Shown here one piece after another: positions 26,940 to 35,573 of a stretch of 50,849 nt of DNA (the first letter of the stretch is position 1; each line of letters starts with the position of its first letter). The DNA comes from Aquabacterium sp. (GTDB taxonomy: Bacteria > Pseudomonadota > Gammaproteobacteria > Burkholderiales > Burkholderiaceae_C), in assembly GCF_030652515.1 (NCBI RefSeq), contig NZ_JAUSAR010000023.1, positions 1 to 50,849 on the forward strand. Direction: 5' to 3'. Both the position numbers and the translations under genes were made by a program. Under the pieces are notes generated by a model that saw only the letters and a list, made by a program, of their open reading frames with translations, made no database searches and had not been told where the DNA came from.

Positions 26940-27377
26940 ATGAACCGATCCATTTTGTGCGGCGCGCTGCTAGTCGCAGCCGTCTTCACGCCCCTCAGTT
27001 GGGCGCAAACACCCCCGCCCCCGGTGGCCTCGGCGGCTTGGCCTGGGGCTCCCCGCCCCGCCGAGACTGCTCGTTTCGGCCCTGCGTCTGATCCGCTCAA
27101 TGCCCAGGTGCCCGTGCCCGCGCTGAACGCGCGCTCGTCCTTGAGCGACTACCGCCCGTACAAGGATGCAGAGGTCGGCCCTTGGCGGCACGTCAACGAC
27201 AGGGTTCGCGACGTGGGTGGCTGGAAGGCTTATGCCAGGCTCAGCCAGGAACCCGATGTGCCCGAGGGCGCGAAGCCCCCGCAGAGCGCCCCGGCCAGCA
27301 GTCCCGCGCAGCCGGGCACGCCCCAAGCTCCCGTGCAAAAACCAGTGCCCGGCGGCCACGCCGGACATGGTCACTAG
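26940..27377 (+). CDS. Exported proline-rich protein ending in His tail
   Basis: The 145-residue product has a signal peptide ending at SWAQ, a Pro/Ala-rich linker, a short conserved-looking core (SLSDYRPYKDAEVGPWRHVNDRVRDVGGWKAYAR) and a Pro-rich tail ending GGHAGHGH. The core recurs, as far as I know, in hypothetical proteins of copper-resistance clusters. GAGGA precedes the ATG. Function is unknown; the terminal His cluster suggests copper binding. It ends 9 bases before the TolC-like gene. Confidence 0.75.
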   Translation: MNRSILCGALLVAAVFTPLSWAQTPPPPVASAAWPGAPRPAETARFGPASDPLNAQVPVPALNARSSLSDYRPYKDAEVGPWRHVNDRVRDVGGWKAYARLSQEPDVPEGAKPPQSAPASSPAQPGTPQAPVQKPVPGGHAGHGH

Positions 27378-27386
27378 GAGTCAGCC

Positions 27387-28880
27387 ATGGACAACATCAT
27401 GGTGAAGACTCTGCCGGGTGCAACCGAGATCGGCGTTCCGACGCGCTTGCGAACGGGGGGCGACCGCGGACCGTTGGGCCGCCGATGTACCGCGCTGCTC
27501 GTGTCGGCAGCGGCCGTGTTGCTGGGCGGCTGTGCCAGTTTCAGCCCGGACGGTGGCTTCGAGTCCGTTCAGCAAGTCACCCAGCAACGCCTGGGCAAGG
27601 ACGTGCAGTGGGCCCGGACAAGCGATCAGCGCACGACCCTCGACACCCGCGTCGGCGAACTGCTGGCCAAGCCGCTGAGCGTGGACGACGCCGTCCAGAT
27701 CGCCCTGCTCAACAACCGAGGCCTGCAGGCGTCATTCTCCGAACTGGGGATTGCCGAATCCGATCTCGTGGCGGCTGGCCGCCTGCCGAATCCCGGCTTC
27801 AGCTTCGCGCGGCTGAGGCGTGGCGATGAGGTCGAGCTAGAGCGCAGCTTCGGCTTCGACTTGGCGCATCTGATCACGATGCCCCTGGCACGCCAGATCG
27901 AGACGCGGCGTTTCGCGCAGGCACGCCAACTCGCCGCACAGGAAGTACTCAGCTTGGCCTCCGAGGTCAGAAAGGCCTACTTCATGGCCGTGGCCGCTGA
28001 TCAAAGCGTGCACTACATGGGCCAGGTTCGTTCGGCTGCGGAGGCGGCGGCGGACCTCGCGGGCCGCTTGGCACGGGCTGGCAACTGGACCAAGCTGCAA
28101 CAGGCGAGAGAACAGGGCTTCTACGCCGATGCGGCCCTCAACCTTGCTCGTGCGGAGCAGGCCCAAGTGGCGTCACGCGAACGCCTGACGCGACTCATGG
28201 GCCTGTGGGGCGATCAGACCGCCTTCCAACTGCCCGAACGGCTGCCGGACCTGCCCAAGAACGCGGACGAGTTGCCGGACGTCGAGCAAACGGCCATCGC
28301 CCAGCGTCTGGACATCCAGGCGGCCAAGCAGGGCACCGAACAGCTGGCACGCAACCTGGGCCTGTCGCGAGCGACCCGGTTCATCAACGTGCTGGAACTC
28401 GGGGCTGTCCACAATTCGTCGAACGAGGCGCCAACGCAAAGGGGCTTCGAGATCTCGCTGGAGTTGCCCTTGTTCGACTGGGGCACGGCACGGACGGCGA
28501 AGGCCGAAGCGCTGTACATGAAGGCCGTCAACCGCACGGCGCAGATGGCTGTCGATGCCCGGTCCGAGGTCAGGCAGGCCTACAAGGGTTATCGAAGCCA
28601 GTTCGAGGTGGCGCGCCACTACCGAGACGAGATCGTTCCGCTCAAGCAGCGTATCTCCGAGGAGAACCAGCTTCGCTACAACGGGATGCTGATCGGCGTC
28701 TTCGAACTGCTGGCCGACGCCCGCTCCCAGATCGACAGCGTCAATGGCTACATCCTGGCTTTGCGCGATTTCTGGATCGCGCGCTCCGACCTGGACATGG
28801 CCTTGACGGGCAAACCAAGTTTGAACACACCTGACGCCGCTGCGATGTCAACCGGCTCGGACGCCGGCGGCGGTCATTGA
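27387..28880 (+). CDS. TolC family outer-membrane lipoprotein (CusC-like)
   Basis: The 497-residue product has a lipoprotein signal ending at LLGGCASF and two outer-membrane-efflux repeats (VDDAVQIALLNNRGLQASFSELGIAESDLVAAGRLPNPGFSF at about 95-136 as a landmark; later FEISLELPLFDWGTA). Such proteins are the exit ducts of CusCBA-type copper pumps. No CusA or CusB gene is present in this cluster. The C-terminus reads DAGGGH. The ribosome site AGGAG overlaps the preceding stop codon. Confidence 0.88.
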   Translation: MDNIMVKTLPGATEIGVPTRLRTGGDRGPLGRRCTALLVSAAAVLLGGCASFSPDGGFESVQQVTQQRLGKDVQWARTSDQRTTLDTRVGELLAKPLSVDDAVQIALLNNRGLQASFSELGIAESDLVAAGRLPNPGFSFARLRRGDEVELERSFGFDLAHLITMPLARQIETRRFAQARQLAAQEVLSLASEVRKAYFMAVAADQSVHYMGQVRSAAEAAADLAGRLARAGNWTKLQQAREQGFYADAALNLARAEQAQVASRERLTRLMGLWGDQTAFQLPERLPDLPKNADELPDVEQTAIAQRLDIQAAKQGTEQLARNLGLSRATRFINVLELGAVHNSSNEAPTQRGFEISLELPLFDWGTARTAKAEALYMKAVNRTAQMAVDARSEVRQAYKGYRSQFEVARHYRDEIVPLKQRISEENQLRYNGMLIGVFELLADARSQIDSVNGYILALRDFWIARSDLDMALTGKPSLNTPDAAAMSTGSDAGGGH

Positions 28881-28897
28881 ACTCAAAGGACACCTCC

Positions 28898-30319
28898 ATG
28901 CTTTCCAGAAGAAATTTTGTCAGCGGCGCCGGGGCGATCAGCGCCGCAGTCGCCGCTGCCTCGGTCAGCAAGGCCGCCATGGCCGCCTTGCCCGAACCGG
29001 TACTCCAGACCTCGCCCAACACCATGCCGCCGCTGGTGCCCTCCACCGGGCGGCCCTACAACGCCGTGGTCACCCTCAACGGCTGGACCTTGCCCTGGCG
29101 CATGAACAGCGGCGTCAAGGAGTTTCACCTGGTGGCCGAACCCGTGGTGCGCGAGATGGCGCCCGGCATGAAGGCGCACCTGTGGGGCTACAACGGTCAG
29201 TCGCCGGGGCCGACCATCGAGGTGGTCGAGGGCGATCGCGTGCGGATCTTCGTGACCAACCGCCTGCCTGAGCGAACCTCCGTGCACTGGCATGGCCAGC
29301 GCCTGCCCAATGGCATGGACGGCGTGGCGGGCCTGAACCAGCCGGCGATCGAGCCGGGCAAGACCTTCGTGTACGAGTTCATCGCCCGCAGGCCAGGCAC
29401 CTTCATGTACCACCCGCACTCGGACGAGATGACGCAGATGGCGATGGGGATGATGGGCTTTTGGGTGACGCACCCCAAGACCAAGCACCCCCTGATCGAC
29501 GACGTGCAGCGTGACTTCTGCTTTCTGCTCAACGCCTACGACATCGATCCGGGCAGCTACACGCCCAAGATCATGACGATGCTGGACCACAACCTGTGGT
29601 CATGGAACAGCCGGGTGTTTCCTGGTATCGATCCGCTGGTGGTACGCAAGAACGACAAGGTGCGCATCCGCATTGGCAACTTGACGATGACCAACCACCC
29701 GATCCACATCCACGGACACGAGTTCGAGGTCACCGGCACGGATGGCGGCCCCACCTCCAGATCCAGCCGTTGGCCCGAGGTCACGACCGATGTGGCGGTT
29801 GGCCAGATGCGGCAGATCGAGTTCCTCGCGGACGAGGAGGGCGACTGGGCGTTTCATTGCCACAAGTCTCACCACACGATGAACGCCATGGGCCACAACG
29901 TGCCCACCATGATCGGCGTGGACCACACGGGGGTGGCCAAGAAGATCAACAAGCTGATTCCCGACTACATGGTGATGGGCGAGCGGGGCATGAGTGACAT
30001 GTCGGAGATGGAGATGCCCCTGCCCGACAACACGGTACCCATGATGAGCGGTCAAGGCCCCTACGGCTCCGTCGAGATGGGTGGCATGTTCTCCATTCTC
30101 AAGGTCCGCAAGCACCAGCCAGCCGGGAACTACAAGGATCCAGGCTGGTACCAGGCGCCCAAAGGCACCGTGGCCTATGAGTTCACAGGCGCGCTGCCTG
30201 AGGCGCCACGCGCCAGCAGCGCGGGGGGGGCATTGACGCACCCCGCCCGAGCGCCCGGCGCGCCCACCGATGTCGAAGTACAGATTCGCAAGCCCGTTGG
30301 CGGGCATGGCGGTCACTGA
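28898..30319 (+). CDS. Tat-exported multicopper oxidase
   Basis: The 473-residue periplasmic copper oxidase probably oxidises Cu(I) to the less toxic Cu(II). The ATG at 28898 opens a twin-arginine signal (LSRRNFVSG) and follows AAAGGA; an in-frame TTG at 28877 overlaps the previous gene and is less likely. Copper-ligand motifs are HWHGQ (H130, H132), HPHSDE (H172, H174), HPIHIHGHEF (267-276) and HCHKSHH (320-326). The usual Cys-His type 1 and trinuclear pattern is therefore complete. The C-terminus ends GGHGGH. Confidence 0.93.
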   Translation: MLSRRNFVSGAGAISAAVAAASVSKAAMAALPEPVLQTSPNTMPPLVPSTGRPYNAVVTLNGWTLPWRMNSGVKEFHLVAEPVVREMAPGMKAHLWGYNGQSPGPTIEVVEGDRVRIFVTNRLPERTSVHWHGQRLPNGMDGVAGLNQPAIEPGKTFVYEFIARRPGTFMYHPHSDEMTQMAMGMMGFWVTHPKTKHPLIDDVQRDFCFLLNAYDIDPGSYTPKIMTMLDHNLWSWNSRVFPGIDPLVVRKNDKVRIRIGNLTMTNHPIHIHGHEFEVTGTDGGPTSRSSRWPEVTTDVAVGQMRQIEFLADEEGDWAFHCHKSHHTMNAMGHNVPTMIGVDHTGVAKKINKLIPDYMVMGERGMSDMSEMEMPLPDNTVPMMSGQGPYGSVEMGGMFSILKVRKHQPAGNYKDPGWYQAPKGTVAYEFTGALPEAPRASSAGGALTHPARAPGAPTDVEVQIRKPVGGHGGH

Positions 30320-30374
30320 GTTGACTCACCCATTCAGCCATTCGCATGGCCAACGTTCACCGAAAGGACACACC

Positions 30375-30926
30375 ATGACTCATCCCATCCTCCGCTCTGC
30401 GCTGTCGGCCACTGCGCTCGCTTTCCTGGCTGCGTCGTCACCCTCTGCCTTGGCCGATGGCGCGGCAGGCCATCATCACGAGGAAAGCAGCGCGATCGGC
30501 GTGCCCGGCGAGCCCAGCCAAGTCACACGCACCGTCAAGGTCGATATGAGCGACAACATGCGCTTCACCCCTGCGAATTTCAACGTCAAGCAGGGAGAAA
30601 CCGTGCGCTTCCTGGTCCGCAACGTGGGGCAACTCAAGCACGAGTTCGTGCTGGGCACGCAGAAGGCGCTGCTGGAACACTATGAGCAGATGAAGCAGAA
30701 CCCGGAGATGGAACATGCCGACCCGAACATGGTCACGCTTGATCCTGGAAAGAAGGGCGAGGTGATTTGGCGCTTCACAAAAAACGGGGCCGTCGCCATC
30801 GGATGTCTCCAACCAGGGCACTACGACGCGGGCATGAAGGGTTCAGTGAAGGTGGCCGCCGCCGTCCACAAGTCTGGCAAGACTGCGCCCAAGCAATCTG
30901 ACACCGGGTACCACGCTCCGCACTGA
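30375..30926 (+). CDS. Periplasmic cupredoxin, CopI-like
   Basis: The 183-residue product has a signal peptide ending near SALA-D, an N-terminal GHHHEE segment, and a plastocyanin-type domain. Type 1 copper ligands are placed at H89 (KHEF), C144, H149 and M154 (GCLQPGHYDAGM). It resembles CopI, a cupredoxin-like copper-tolerance protein described in Rubrivivax gelatinosus; the match is from memory. The start follows AAAGGA. It lies 55 bases after the oxidase gene. The C-terminus ends GYHAPH. Confidence 0.87.
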   Translation: MTHPILRSALSATALAFLAASSPSALADGAAGHHHEESSAIGVPGEPSQVTRTVKVDMSDNMRFTPANFNVKQGETVRFLVRNVGQLKHEFVLGTQKALLEHYEQMKQNPEMEHADPNMVTLDPGKKGEVIWRFTKNGAVAIGCLQPGHYDAGMKGSVKVAAAVHKSGKTAPKQSDTGYHAPH

Positions 30927-31016
30927 TGCCAACGTCATCGCCCCAACCATGAGTCGGCTTGCATTCGTCAACTCGGCTAAGCCTCTTTACAACCTCTTCA
31001 ACTTGAAGGGATCACC

Positions 31017-31412
31017 ATGAACACACGCCACCTCATCATTCAAAGCATTTTCGCCAGCGCGCTTTCTGTGGCCGCCTTGACGGCCACCGCGGCCGACCAC
31101 ATGGCGCCAGGCAAGGGCGCGGCGATGGCCCCGACCAGCAGCCAAGCGACTCCGACGGCCGCCAGCGCCGCCGGCGGCGCATCGGCGGCCGTGATGGCCG
31201 ATGGTGTCATCCGCAAGATCGACAAGGACAACAAAAAAGTCACGATCAAGCATGGCGAAATCGCCAACCTTCAGATGCCGGGCATGACCATGGTCTTCCA
31301 AGTCAGAAACGCCGCGTTGCTGGACAAGATTCAGGTCGGCGACAAGGTCAAGTTCCACGCGGAAAAACAGGAGGGCGCCATTGTCGTCACCGACGTGCAG
31401 ACAGCCCCGTAA
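31017..31412 (+). CDS. CusF-like periplasmic copper-binding protein
   Basis: The 131-residue product has a signal peptide ending at ATAA-D, an Ala/Thr-rich linker and a CusF beta-barrel: GVIRKIDKDNKKVTIKHG, then NLQMPGMTMVFQV, in which the His and the two Met residues are the usual Cu(I) ligands. CusF hands Cu(I) to a CusCBA pump in E. coli; here no CusA or CusB is visible, so the acceptor is unclear. 90 bases separate it from the cupredoxin gene. Confidence 0.9.
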   Translation: MNTRHLIIQSIFASALSVAALTATAADHMAPGKGAAMAPTSSQATPTAASAAGGASAAVMADGVIRKIDKDNKKVTIKHGEIANLQMPGMTMVFQVRNAALLDKIQVGDKVKFHAEKQEGAIVVTDVQTAP

Positions 31413-31644
31413 ATCAGCCCACAGCGGGGGTGGCGCAGGCGCAATGGGGGGCGGTAACTTTTTCAAGCGAGCCGCAACATTTTCTTGAACCGGACGCATG
31501 CCACGTGGTGAACACGAAGGCAGAGGTTGGCTCGTGTCAAAACCGGGATTAGAGGGTGGCCAGCGTGGGCCCCCGCCTTGCAGGGAAGCAGGGGCCAGTC
31601 GTTGGCCAGCCCCAACCCCATCCAAGACATCGAAAGGATTCCAC

Positions 31645-32019
31645 ATGAGCCACCAACAATTCGCAAGTTGCATCGAGGCCTGCAACGCATGTGCCACGGC
31701 CTGCGAGCACTGTGCCACCGCTTGCCTCGACGAGAAAGATCCCAAGGCCATGGCCCGCTGCATCCGTTTGGATCTCGATTGCAGCGCCATCTGCCGTCTT
31801 GCCGCTGCCGCCATGGCGCGCGGCAGCGAACAGGTGTCGGCCATCTGCGCCCTGTGCGCTGAGATCTGTGAAGCCTGTGCCGAGGAATGCGGCCGTCACC
31901 AGATGGACCACTGCCAGGACTGCGCCACAGCGTGCCGTCGATGTGCACAGGAGTGCCGCAGCCTGGGCCAGGCCGCTGGCTCGTCAGTCAGGCAAGGTGC
32001 CACGGCGCATGCCCATTGA
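31645..32019 (+). CDS. Four-helix-bundle Cys-rich copper-binding protein (Csp-like)
   Basis: The 124-residue product carries numerous Cys in CxxxC and CxxC spacing (CIEACNACATACEHCATAC, then CSAIC, CALCAEICEACAEEC, CQDCATACRRCAQEC), the pattern of copper storage proteins that hold many Cu(I) ions inside a four-helix bundle. No signal peptide is evident from the ATG chosen (AAAGGA upstream), so a cytosolic Csp3-like store is likely. The tail ends TAHAH. The open frame extends upstream, but that part lacks Cys and a ribosome site. Confidence 0.88.
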   Translation: MSHQQFASCIEACNACATACEHCATACLDEKDPKAMARCIRLDLDCSAICRLAAAAMARGSEQVSAICALCAEICEACAEECGRHQMDHCQDCATACRRCAQECRSLGQAAGSSVRQGATAHAH

Positions 32020-32062
32020 TACATCGACATCTACCCACAACCCCACCGACAAGGAAGCCCAC

Positions 32063-32488
32063 ATGAACGCTGACAAACACAGCTCTCTGTCCCAATTCGC
32101 CGCAGCCGCTTTGGTCGCCATGGGCATGACCCTCGGCGCAGCGCAGGCCCAGACGACGCCAGGCGCGCCAATGCATCCCGTGGAGCACTCGCAGGGGGCG
32201 ATGCACAAGGGCGCCGACATGAAGCCAGGACACGACCACGGCTCAACCGAGATGGGTGAGTCCATGCACAAGGGGATGCAGTCGATGCAGGAGATGAAGA
32301 TGTCGGGCGATGTCGATAAGGACTTCGCCACGATGATGAAGATGCACCATCAACAGGCCCTTGAGATGGCCAAGGTGGAGATCGAGCATGGCAAATCCGC
32401 GCAACTCAAGGCCATGGCCAAGAAGATGATCAAAGACCAGACCAAGGAGATCGGGCAGTTGGACAAGTGGTTGAAGTCGAATCCTTGA
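32063..32488 (+). CDS. Exported DUF305 protein
   Basis: The 141-residue product has a signal peptide ending near AQAQ, a Met/His-rich middle (MHPVEHSQGAMHKGADMKPGHDH), then a DUF305 segment with FATMMKMHHQQALEMAKVEI and KMIKDQTKEI. DUF305 is a ferritin-like helical domain often found in metal-resistance clusters; the Met/His stretch suggests copper binding. It is the last gene of the plus-strand series from 26.3 kb; copZ converges on it. Confidence 0.88.
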   Translation: MNADKHSSLSQFAAAALVAMGMTLGAAQAQTTPGAPMHPVEHSQGAMHKGADMKPGHDHGSTEMGESMHKGMQSMQEMKMSGDVDKDFATMMKMHHQQALEMAKVEIEHGKSAQLKAMAKKMIKDQTKEIGQLDKWLKSNP

Positions 32489-32599
32489 GCATGGGTGCGA
32501 TTTGATCATCAGGGGGCGTGATTTTGGGTCTGCAACACGTGCTGATGACACGGGCTGATCCACCCAGCACCTTGAAGCCAGTGCGGGATAAATGTTGGG

Positions 32600-32791
32600 T
32601 CAAACGACCGGGTAGCCTGCTTCCGCCAGGACATCGACGATGGCTTGGCGTTCCTGCAAGGTCTCGACGGTGACCTGGTGTTGGGCCAGGTCAACCTGAA
32701 CCTTGGCTTGGGCGTCCACGGATTGGACAGCCTGGGTCACTGCCTTGACACAATGGCCACACGAGATGGAGGGAACTTGGAACTCAAACAT
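32600..32791 (-). CDS. copZ: Cytosolic copper chaperone CopZ
   Basis: A 63-residue heavy-metal-associated domain that binds Cu(I) and passes it to CopA. The start is MFEFQVPSISCGHC; an upstream in-frame ATG (32824) lies in the promoter and is rejected. The metal site reads S-C-G-H-C where most family members have M-x-C-x2-C, so the Met is replaced. VDVLAEAGYPV closes the fold. It is divergent from copA with its own CueR-type promoter. Confidence 0.9.
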   Translation of the reverse strand: MFEFQVPSISCGHCVKAVTQAVQSVDAQAKVQVDLAQHQVTVETLQERQAIVDVLAEAGYPVV

Positions 32792-32824
32792 GAGGAAACC
32801 TCGAAATGGGTTGATGAGGCACAA

Positions 32825-32855
32825 ACTTTCAAGCTTCCCACGATGGTAAGGTCAA
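32825..32855 (-). promoter_or_regulatory. CueR-type promoter of copZ
   Basis: On the minus strand TTGACC (32855-32850) and GAAAGT (32830-32825) are 19 bases apart. The spacer carries the dyad CTTACCATCGTGGGAAG. The overlong spacer with a central dyad is characteristic of MerR-family activation. The -10 motif matches that of the copA promoter nearby (AAAGT). Confidence 0.8.
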
Positions 32856-32881
32856 CGGTAGGGGATTAAATCACCGGCCTC

Positions 32882-32912
32882 TTGACCTTCCCATGATGGG
32901 AAGCTGCAAAGT
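32882..32912 (+). promoter_or_regulatory. CueR-type promoter of copA
   Basis: TTGACC (32882-32887) and CAAAGT (32907-32912) are 19 bases apart. Between them lies CTTCCCATGATGGGAAG, a dyad with 8-base arms around one centre base. This matches CueR-regulated copA promoters. The transcript would start about 32918, upstream of the ATG at 32947. Confidence 0.87.
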
Positions 32913-32946
32913 TGGTGCGTTGATTGTTCTGAAGAAAGACCATGCC

Positions 32947-35175
32947 ATGAACGCACTGCCTGTTGCCTTTGTACCTGAGACGCCCTTGCAAGAGTGGACG
33001 ATGTCGATTGAAGGCATGACCTGTGCCTCGTGTGCAGGTCGAGTCGAGCGGGCCTTGAGCAAGGTGCCGGGGGTGACATCGGCCCAGGTCAATCTGGCCA
33101 CGGAGGTGGCCACGGTCCAGTCTGCCAGCCACGACGTGTTGATGCCGGAGTTGGTGGCTGCGGTTGAAAAAGCGGGCTACGCAGCGCGCCCCATTGAATT
33201 GGCCGGTGAGCCAGAAGTGGCTCAGCCACGCCCCTGGGCGCCCGATTGGTGGCCCATCGCGGTGGCAGCAGCTTTGTCGGCACCGTTGGTTTTGCCGATG
33301 ATCGGGATGCTGGTGGGCCAGCACTGGATGCTGAACGGTTGGTTGCAACTGGCCTTGGCCACGCCAGTTCAGTTCTGGTTGGGCGCACGCTTTTACATCG
33401 CGGGCTGGAAAGCCTTGCGGGCGGGTTCGGGCAACATGGACCTGCTGGTGGCACTGGGCACCTCGGCGGGCTACGGTTTGAGCCTGTACATGCTGTTGCG
33501 CCATGGCGGGCACGACATGCCGCACCTGTACTTCGAGGCTTCGGCGGTGGTGATCACTTTGGTCATGTTGGGCAAGTGGCTGGAGGCGCGCGCCAAGCAT
33601 CAGACCACCGAAGCCATCCGGGCGCTCAACGCGCTGCGCCCTGAGACGGCCCGTGTGCGCCGGGCAGGGCAAGATTTCGAGGTGCCCGCGGCGCAGGTTC
33701 GGATCAACGATGTCGTGGTCATCCGCCCCGGCGAGCGCGTGCCGGTGGATGGCGAAGTGACCGAAGGCAGCAGCGAGGTCGATGAGTCGCTGATCACGGG
33801 TGAAAGCCTGCCGGTGGCCAAACACGAGGGTGATCTGGTCACCGGCGGATCAGTCAACGGCCAGGGCCTGCTGCTGGTGCGCACAGCAGCGGTGGGCGCG
33901 GAGTCCACTTTGTCGCGCATTGTTCGCATGGTCGAGTCTGCGCAAGCCAAGAAGGCGCCCATTCAGCGCCTGGTGGACCAGGTCAGCGCGGTCTTCGTGC
34001 CGGTGGTGATTGGCATCGCCGTCGTCACTTTGCTGGCCTGGGGCTTGGGCACCGGCCAATGGGAGAGCGCCATCCTCAATGCCGTGGCCGTTCTGGTCAT
34101 CGCGTGCCCCTGCGCCTTGGGCCTGGCCACGCCCACCGCCATCATGGCGGGCACCGGCGTGGCAGCACGCCATGGCATTCTCATCAAAGACGCAGAGGCT
34201 CTGGAGCTGGCGCACGCGGTCAAACTGGTCGCCTTTGACAAGACCGGCACCCTCACGGAGGGCAAGCCCCGCTTGGTGGCTTGGGAAGCGGCCAGCGGCA
34301 GCCAGGCCGAACTCCTGGCCGACAGCGCAGCCATCCAGGCGGGCAGCGAGCACCCATTGGCCCACGCCGTTTTGCAGGCAGCGAAAGACGAAGGCCTGTC
34401 GGTGGTCGCCGCGCATGAGGTCCGGGCACTGGCAGGCCGAGGCATGGCGGCCGTGGTGGGCGGGCGAGACCTGAGGCTGGGCAGCACCCGCCTGATGCAA
34501 GAGCTGGGGGTTGAGCTGAACGTGCTGCAAGCGCGGGCCGGCCAGTTGCAGCAAGAAGGGCGCACGGTGTCCTGGGTGGCCGATGTGAGCAAGCCGGGCC
34601 AGCCGCTTTTGCGAGGATTGCTGGCCTTTGGCGACACGGTCAAGGCCTCGGCCAGCCGAGCGATTTCGCGCCTGCACGAGCACGGCGTGCGCACGGTGAT
34701 GTTGAGCGGCGACAACCGGGGCAGTGCCCAGGCCGTGGGCCAACAACTGGGCATTGACGAGGTCCGCGCCGAGGTCTTGCCCGAAGACAAGGCATCCATC
34801 GTGAATGAGCTCAAAGCGTCAGGCCTGCGTGTGGCCATGGTGGGCGATGGGATCAACGATGCCCCGGCCCTGGCCGCCGCCGACGTGGGCATCGCCATGT
34901 CCACCGGCACCGATGTGGCCATGCACGCGGCGGGCATCACGCTGATGCGGGGCGACCCGGCCTTGGTGTTCGACGCGATTGACATCTCTCGGCGCACCTA
35001 CGCCAAGATCCGCCAGAACCTGTTCTGGGCATTTGCCTACAACGTGGTCGGCATCCCGCTGGCCGCCATGGGCCTGCTCAACCCCGTGATCGCCGGTGCG
35101 GCCATGGCGTTCAGCAGCGTGAGTGTGGTCACCAATGCCTTGATGCTGCGCCGCTGGAAAGGAAGCTCGACATGA
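32947..35175 (+). CDS. copA: Copper-exporting P1B-type ATPase CopA
   Basis: The 742-residue inner-membrane Cu(I) exporter has an N-terminal metal domain (GMTCASC, C26 and C29), the membrane CPC at 387-389, the phosphorylated Asp at D431 (DKTGT) and the GDGIND hinge at 633-638. The ATG at 32947 was chosen because the first ATG of the open frame (32893) lies inside the CueR operator, upstream of the likely transcript start. The stop overlaps the cueR ATG (ATGA). This is the detoxifying paralogue of ccoI at 0.8 kb. Confidence 0.94.
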   Translation: MNALPVAFVPETPLQEWTMSIEGMTCASCAGRVERALSKVPGVTSAQVNLATEVATVQSASHDVLMPELVAAVEKAGYAARPIELAGEPEVAQPRPWAPDWWPIAVAAALSAPLVLPMIGMLVGQHWMLNGWLQLALATPVQFWLGARFYIAGWKALRAGSGNMDLLVALGTSAGYGLSLYMLLRHGGHDMPHLYFEASAVVITLVMLGKWLEARAKHQTTEAIRALNALRPETARVRRAGQDFEVPAAQVRINDVVVIRPGERVPVDGEVTEGSSEVDESLITGESLPVAKHEGDLVTGGSVNGQGLLLVRTAAVGAESTLSRIVRMVESAQAKKAPIQRLVDQVSAVFVPVVIGIAVVTLLAWGLGTGQWESAILNAVAVLVIACPCALGLATPTAIMAGTGVAARHGILIKDAEALELAHAVKLVAFDKTGTLTEGKPRLVAWEAASGSQAELLADSAAIQAGSEHPLAHAVLQAAKDEGLSVVAAHEVRALAGRGMAAVVGGRDLRLGSTRLMQELGVELNVLQARAGQLQQEGRTVSWVADVSKPGQPLLRGLLAFGDTVKASASRAISRLHEHGVRTVMLSGDNRGSAQAVGQQLGIDEVRAEVLPEDKASIVNELKASGLRVAMVGDGINDAPALAAADVGIAMSTGTDVAMHAAGITLMRGDPALVFDAIDISRRTYAKIRQNLFWAFAYNVVGIPLAAMGLLNPVIAGAAMAFSSVSVVTNALMLRRWKGSST

Positions 35176-35573
35176 TTGCTGGACCCCTGAACATTGGCCA
35201 GGCGGCCGCGCTGTCTGGCGTCTCGGCCAAGATGGTGCGGTACTACGAATCCCTGGGTCTGCTGCCCAAGGTGGCGCGAACGCAAGCCGGGTATCGGCAA
35301 TACGGCGAGCGCGAGGTGCACACCTTGCGCTTCATCAAACACTCGCGGCAATTGGGGTTTGGCATGGCCGAGGTGGCCGAGTTGCTGAAGCTCTGGCAGA
35401 ACCGCAAGCGCTCCAGCGCCGACGTCAAACGCATTGCCCTGGCCCATGTGGCCGACCTGGATCGGCGCATGCGCGAGATGGCCGAGATGAAGCACACCCT
35501 GGAGCGCCTAGCCCAGTGTTGCCATGGCGACAGTCGGCCTGACTGCCCCATCCTGGAAGAATTGGCCGACTAA
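35172..35573 (+). CDS. cueR: Copper-responsive MerR-family regulator CueR
   Basis: The 133-residue product has a MerR winged helix ([26 protein letters not shown]), a dimer helix and the Cu(I)-binding loop [13 protein letters not shown] (C117 and C125, with an extra C116). It activates promoters with 19-base spacers; both copZ and copA promoters here fit. Translation is coupled to copA by the ATGA overlap, giving self-induction through the copA promoter. Its stop codon overlaps the opposing chrA stop. Confidence 0.94.
   Translation: MIAGPLNIGQAAALSGVSAKMVRYYESLGLLPKVARTQAGYRQYGEREVHTLRFIKHSRQLGFGMAEVAELLKLWQNRKRSSADVKRIALAHVADLDRRMREMAEMKHTLERLAQCCHGDSRPDCPILEELAD

Noticed and set aside
30233..30240. 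Eight-G run in the multicopper oxidase gene as a frameshift site
   Set aside because: The frame continues cleanly through it to a sensible C-terminus, so it is read as normal coding sequence.
32503..32516. TTGATCATCA as an FNR site
   Set aside because: The half-sites do not have the four-base spacing, and it sits after a copper gene with no promoter nearby.
32893..32946. Upstream ATG as the copA start
   Set aside because: It lies inside the CueR operator, before the expected transcript start.
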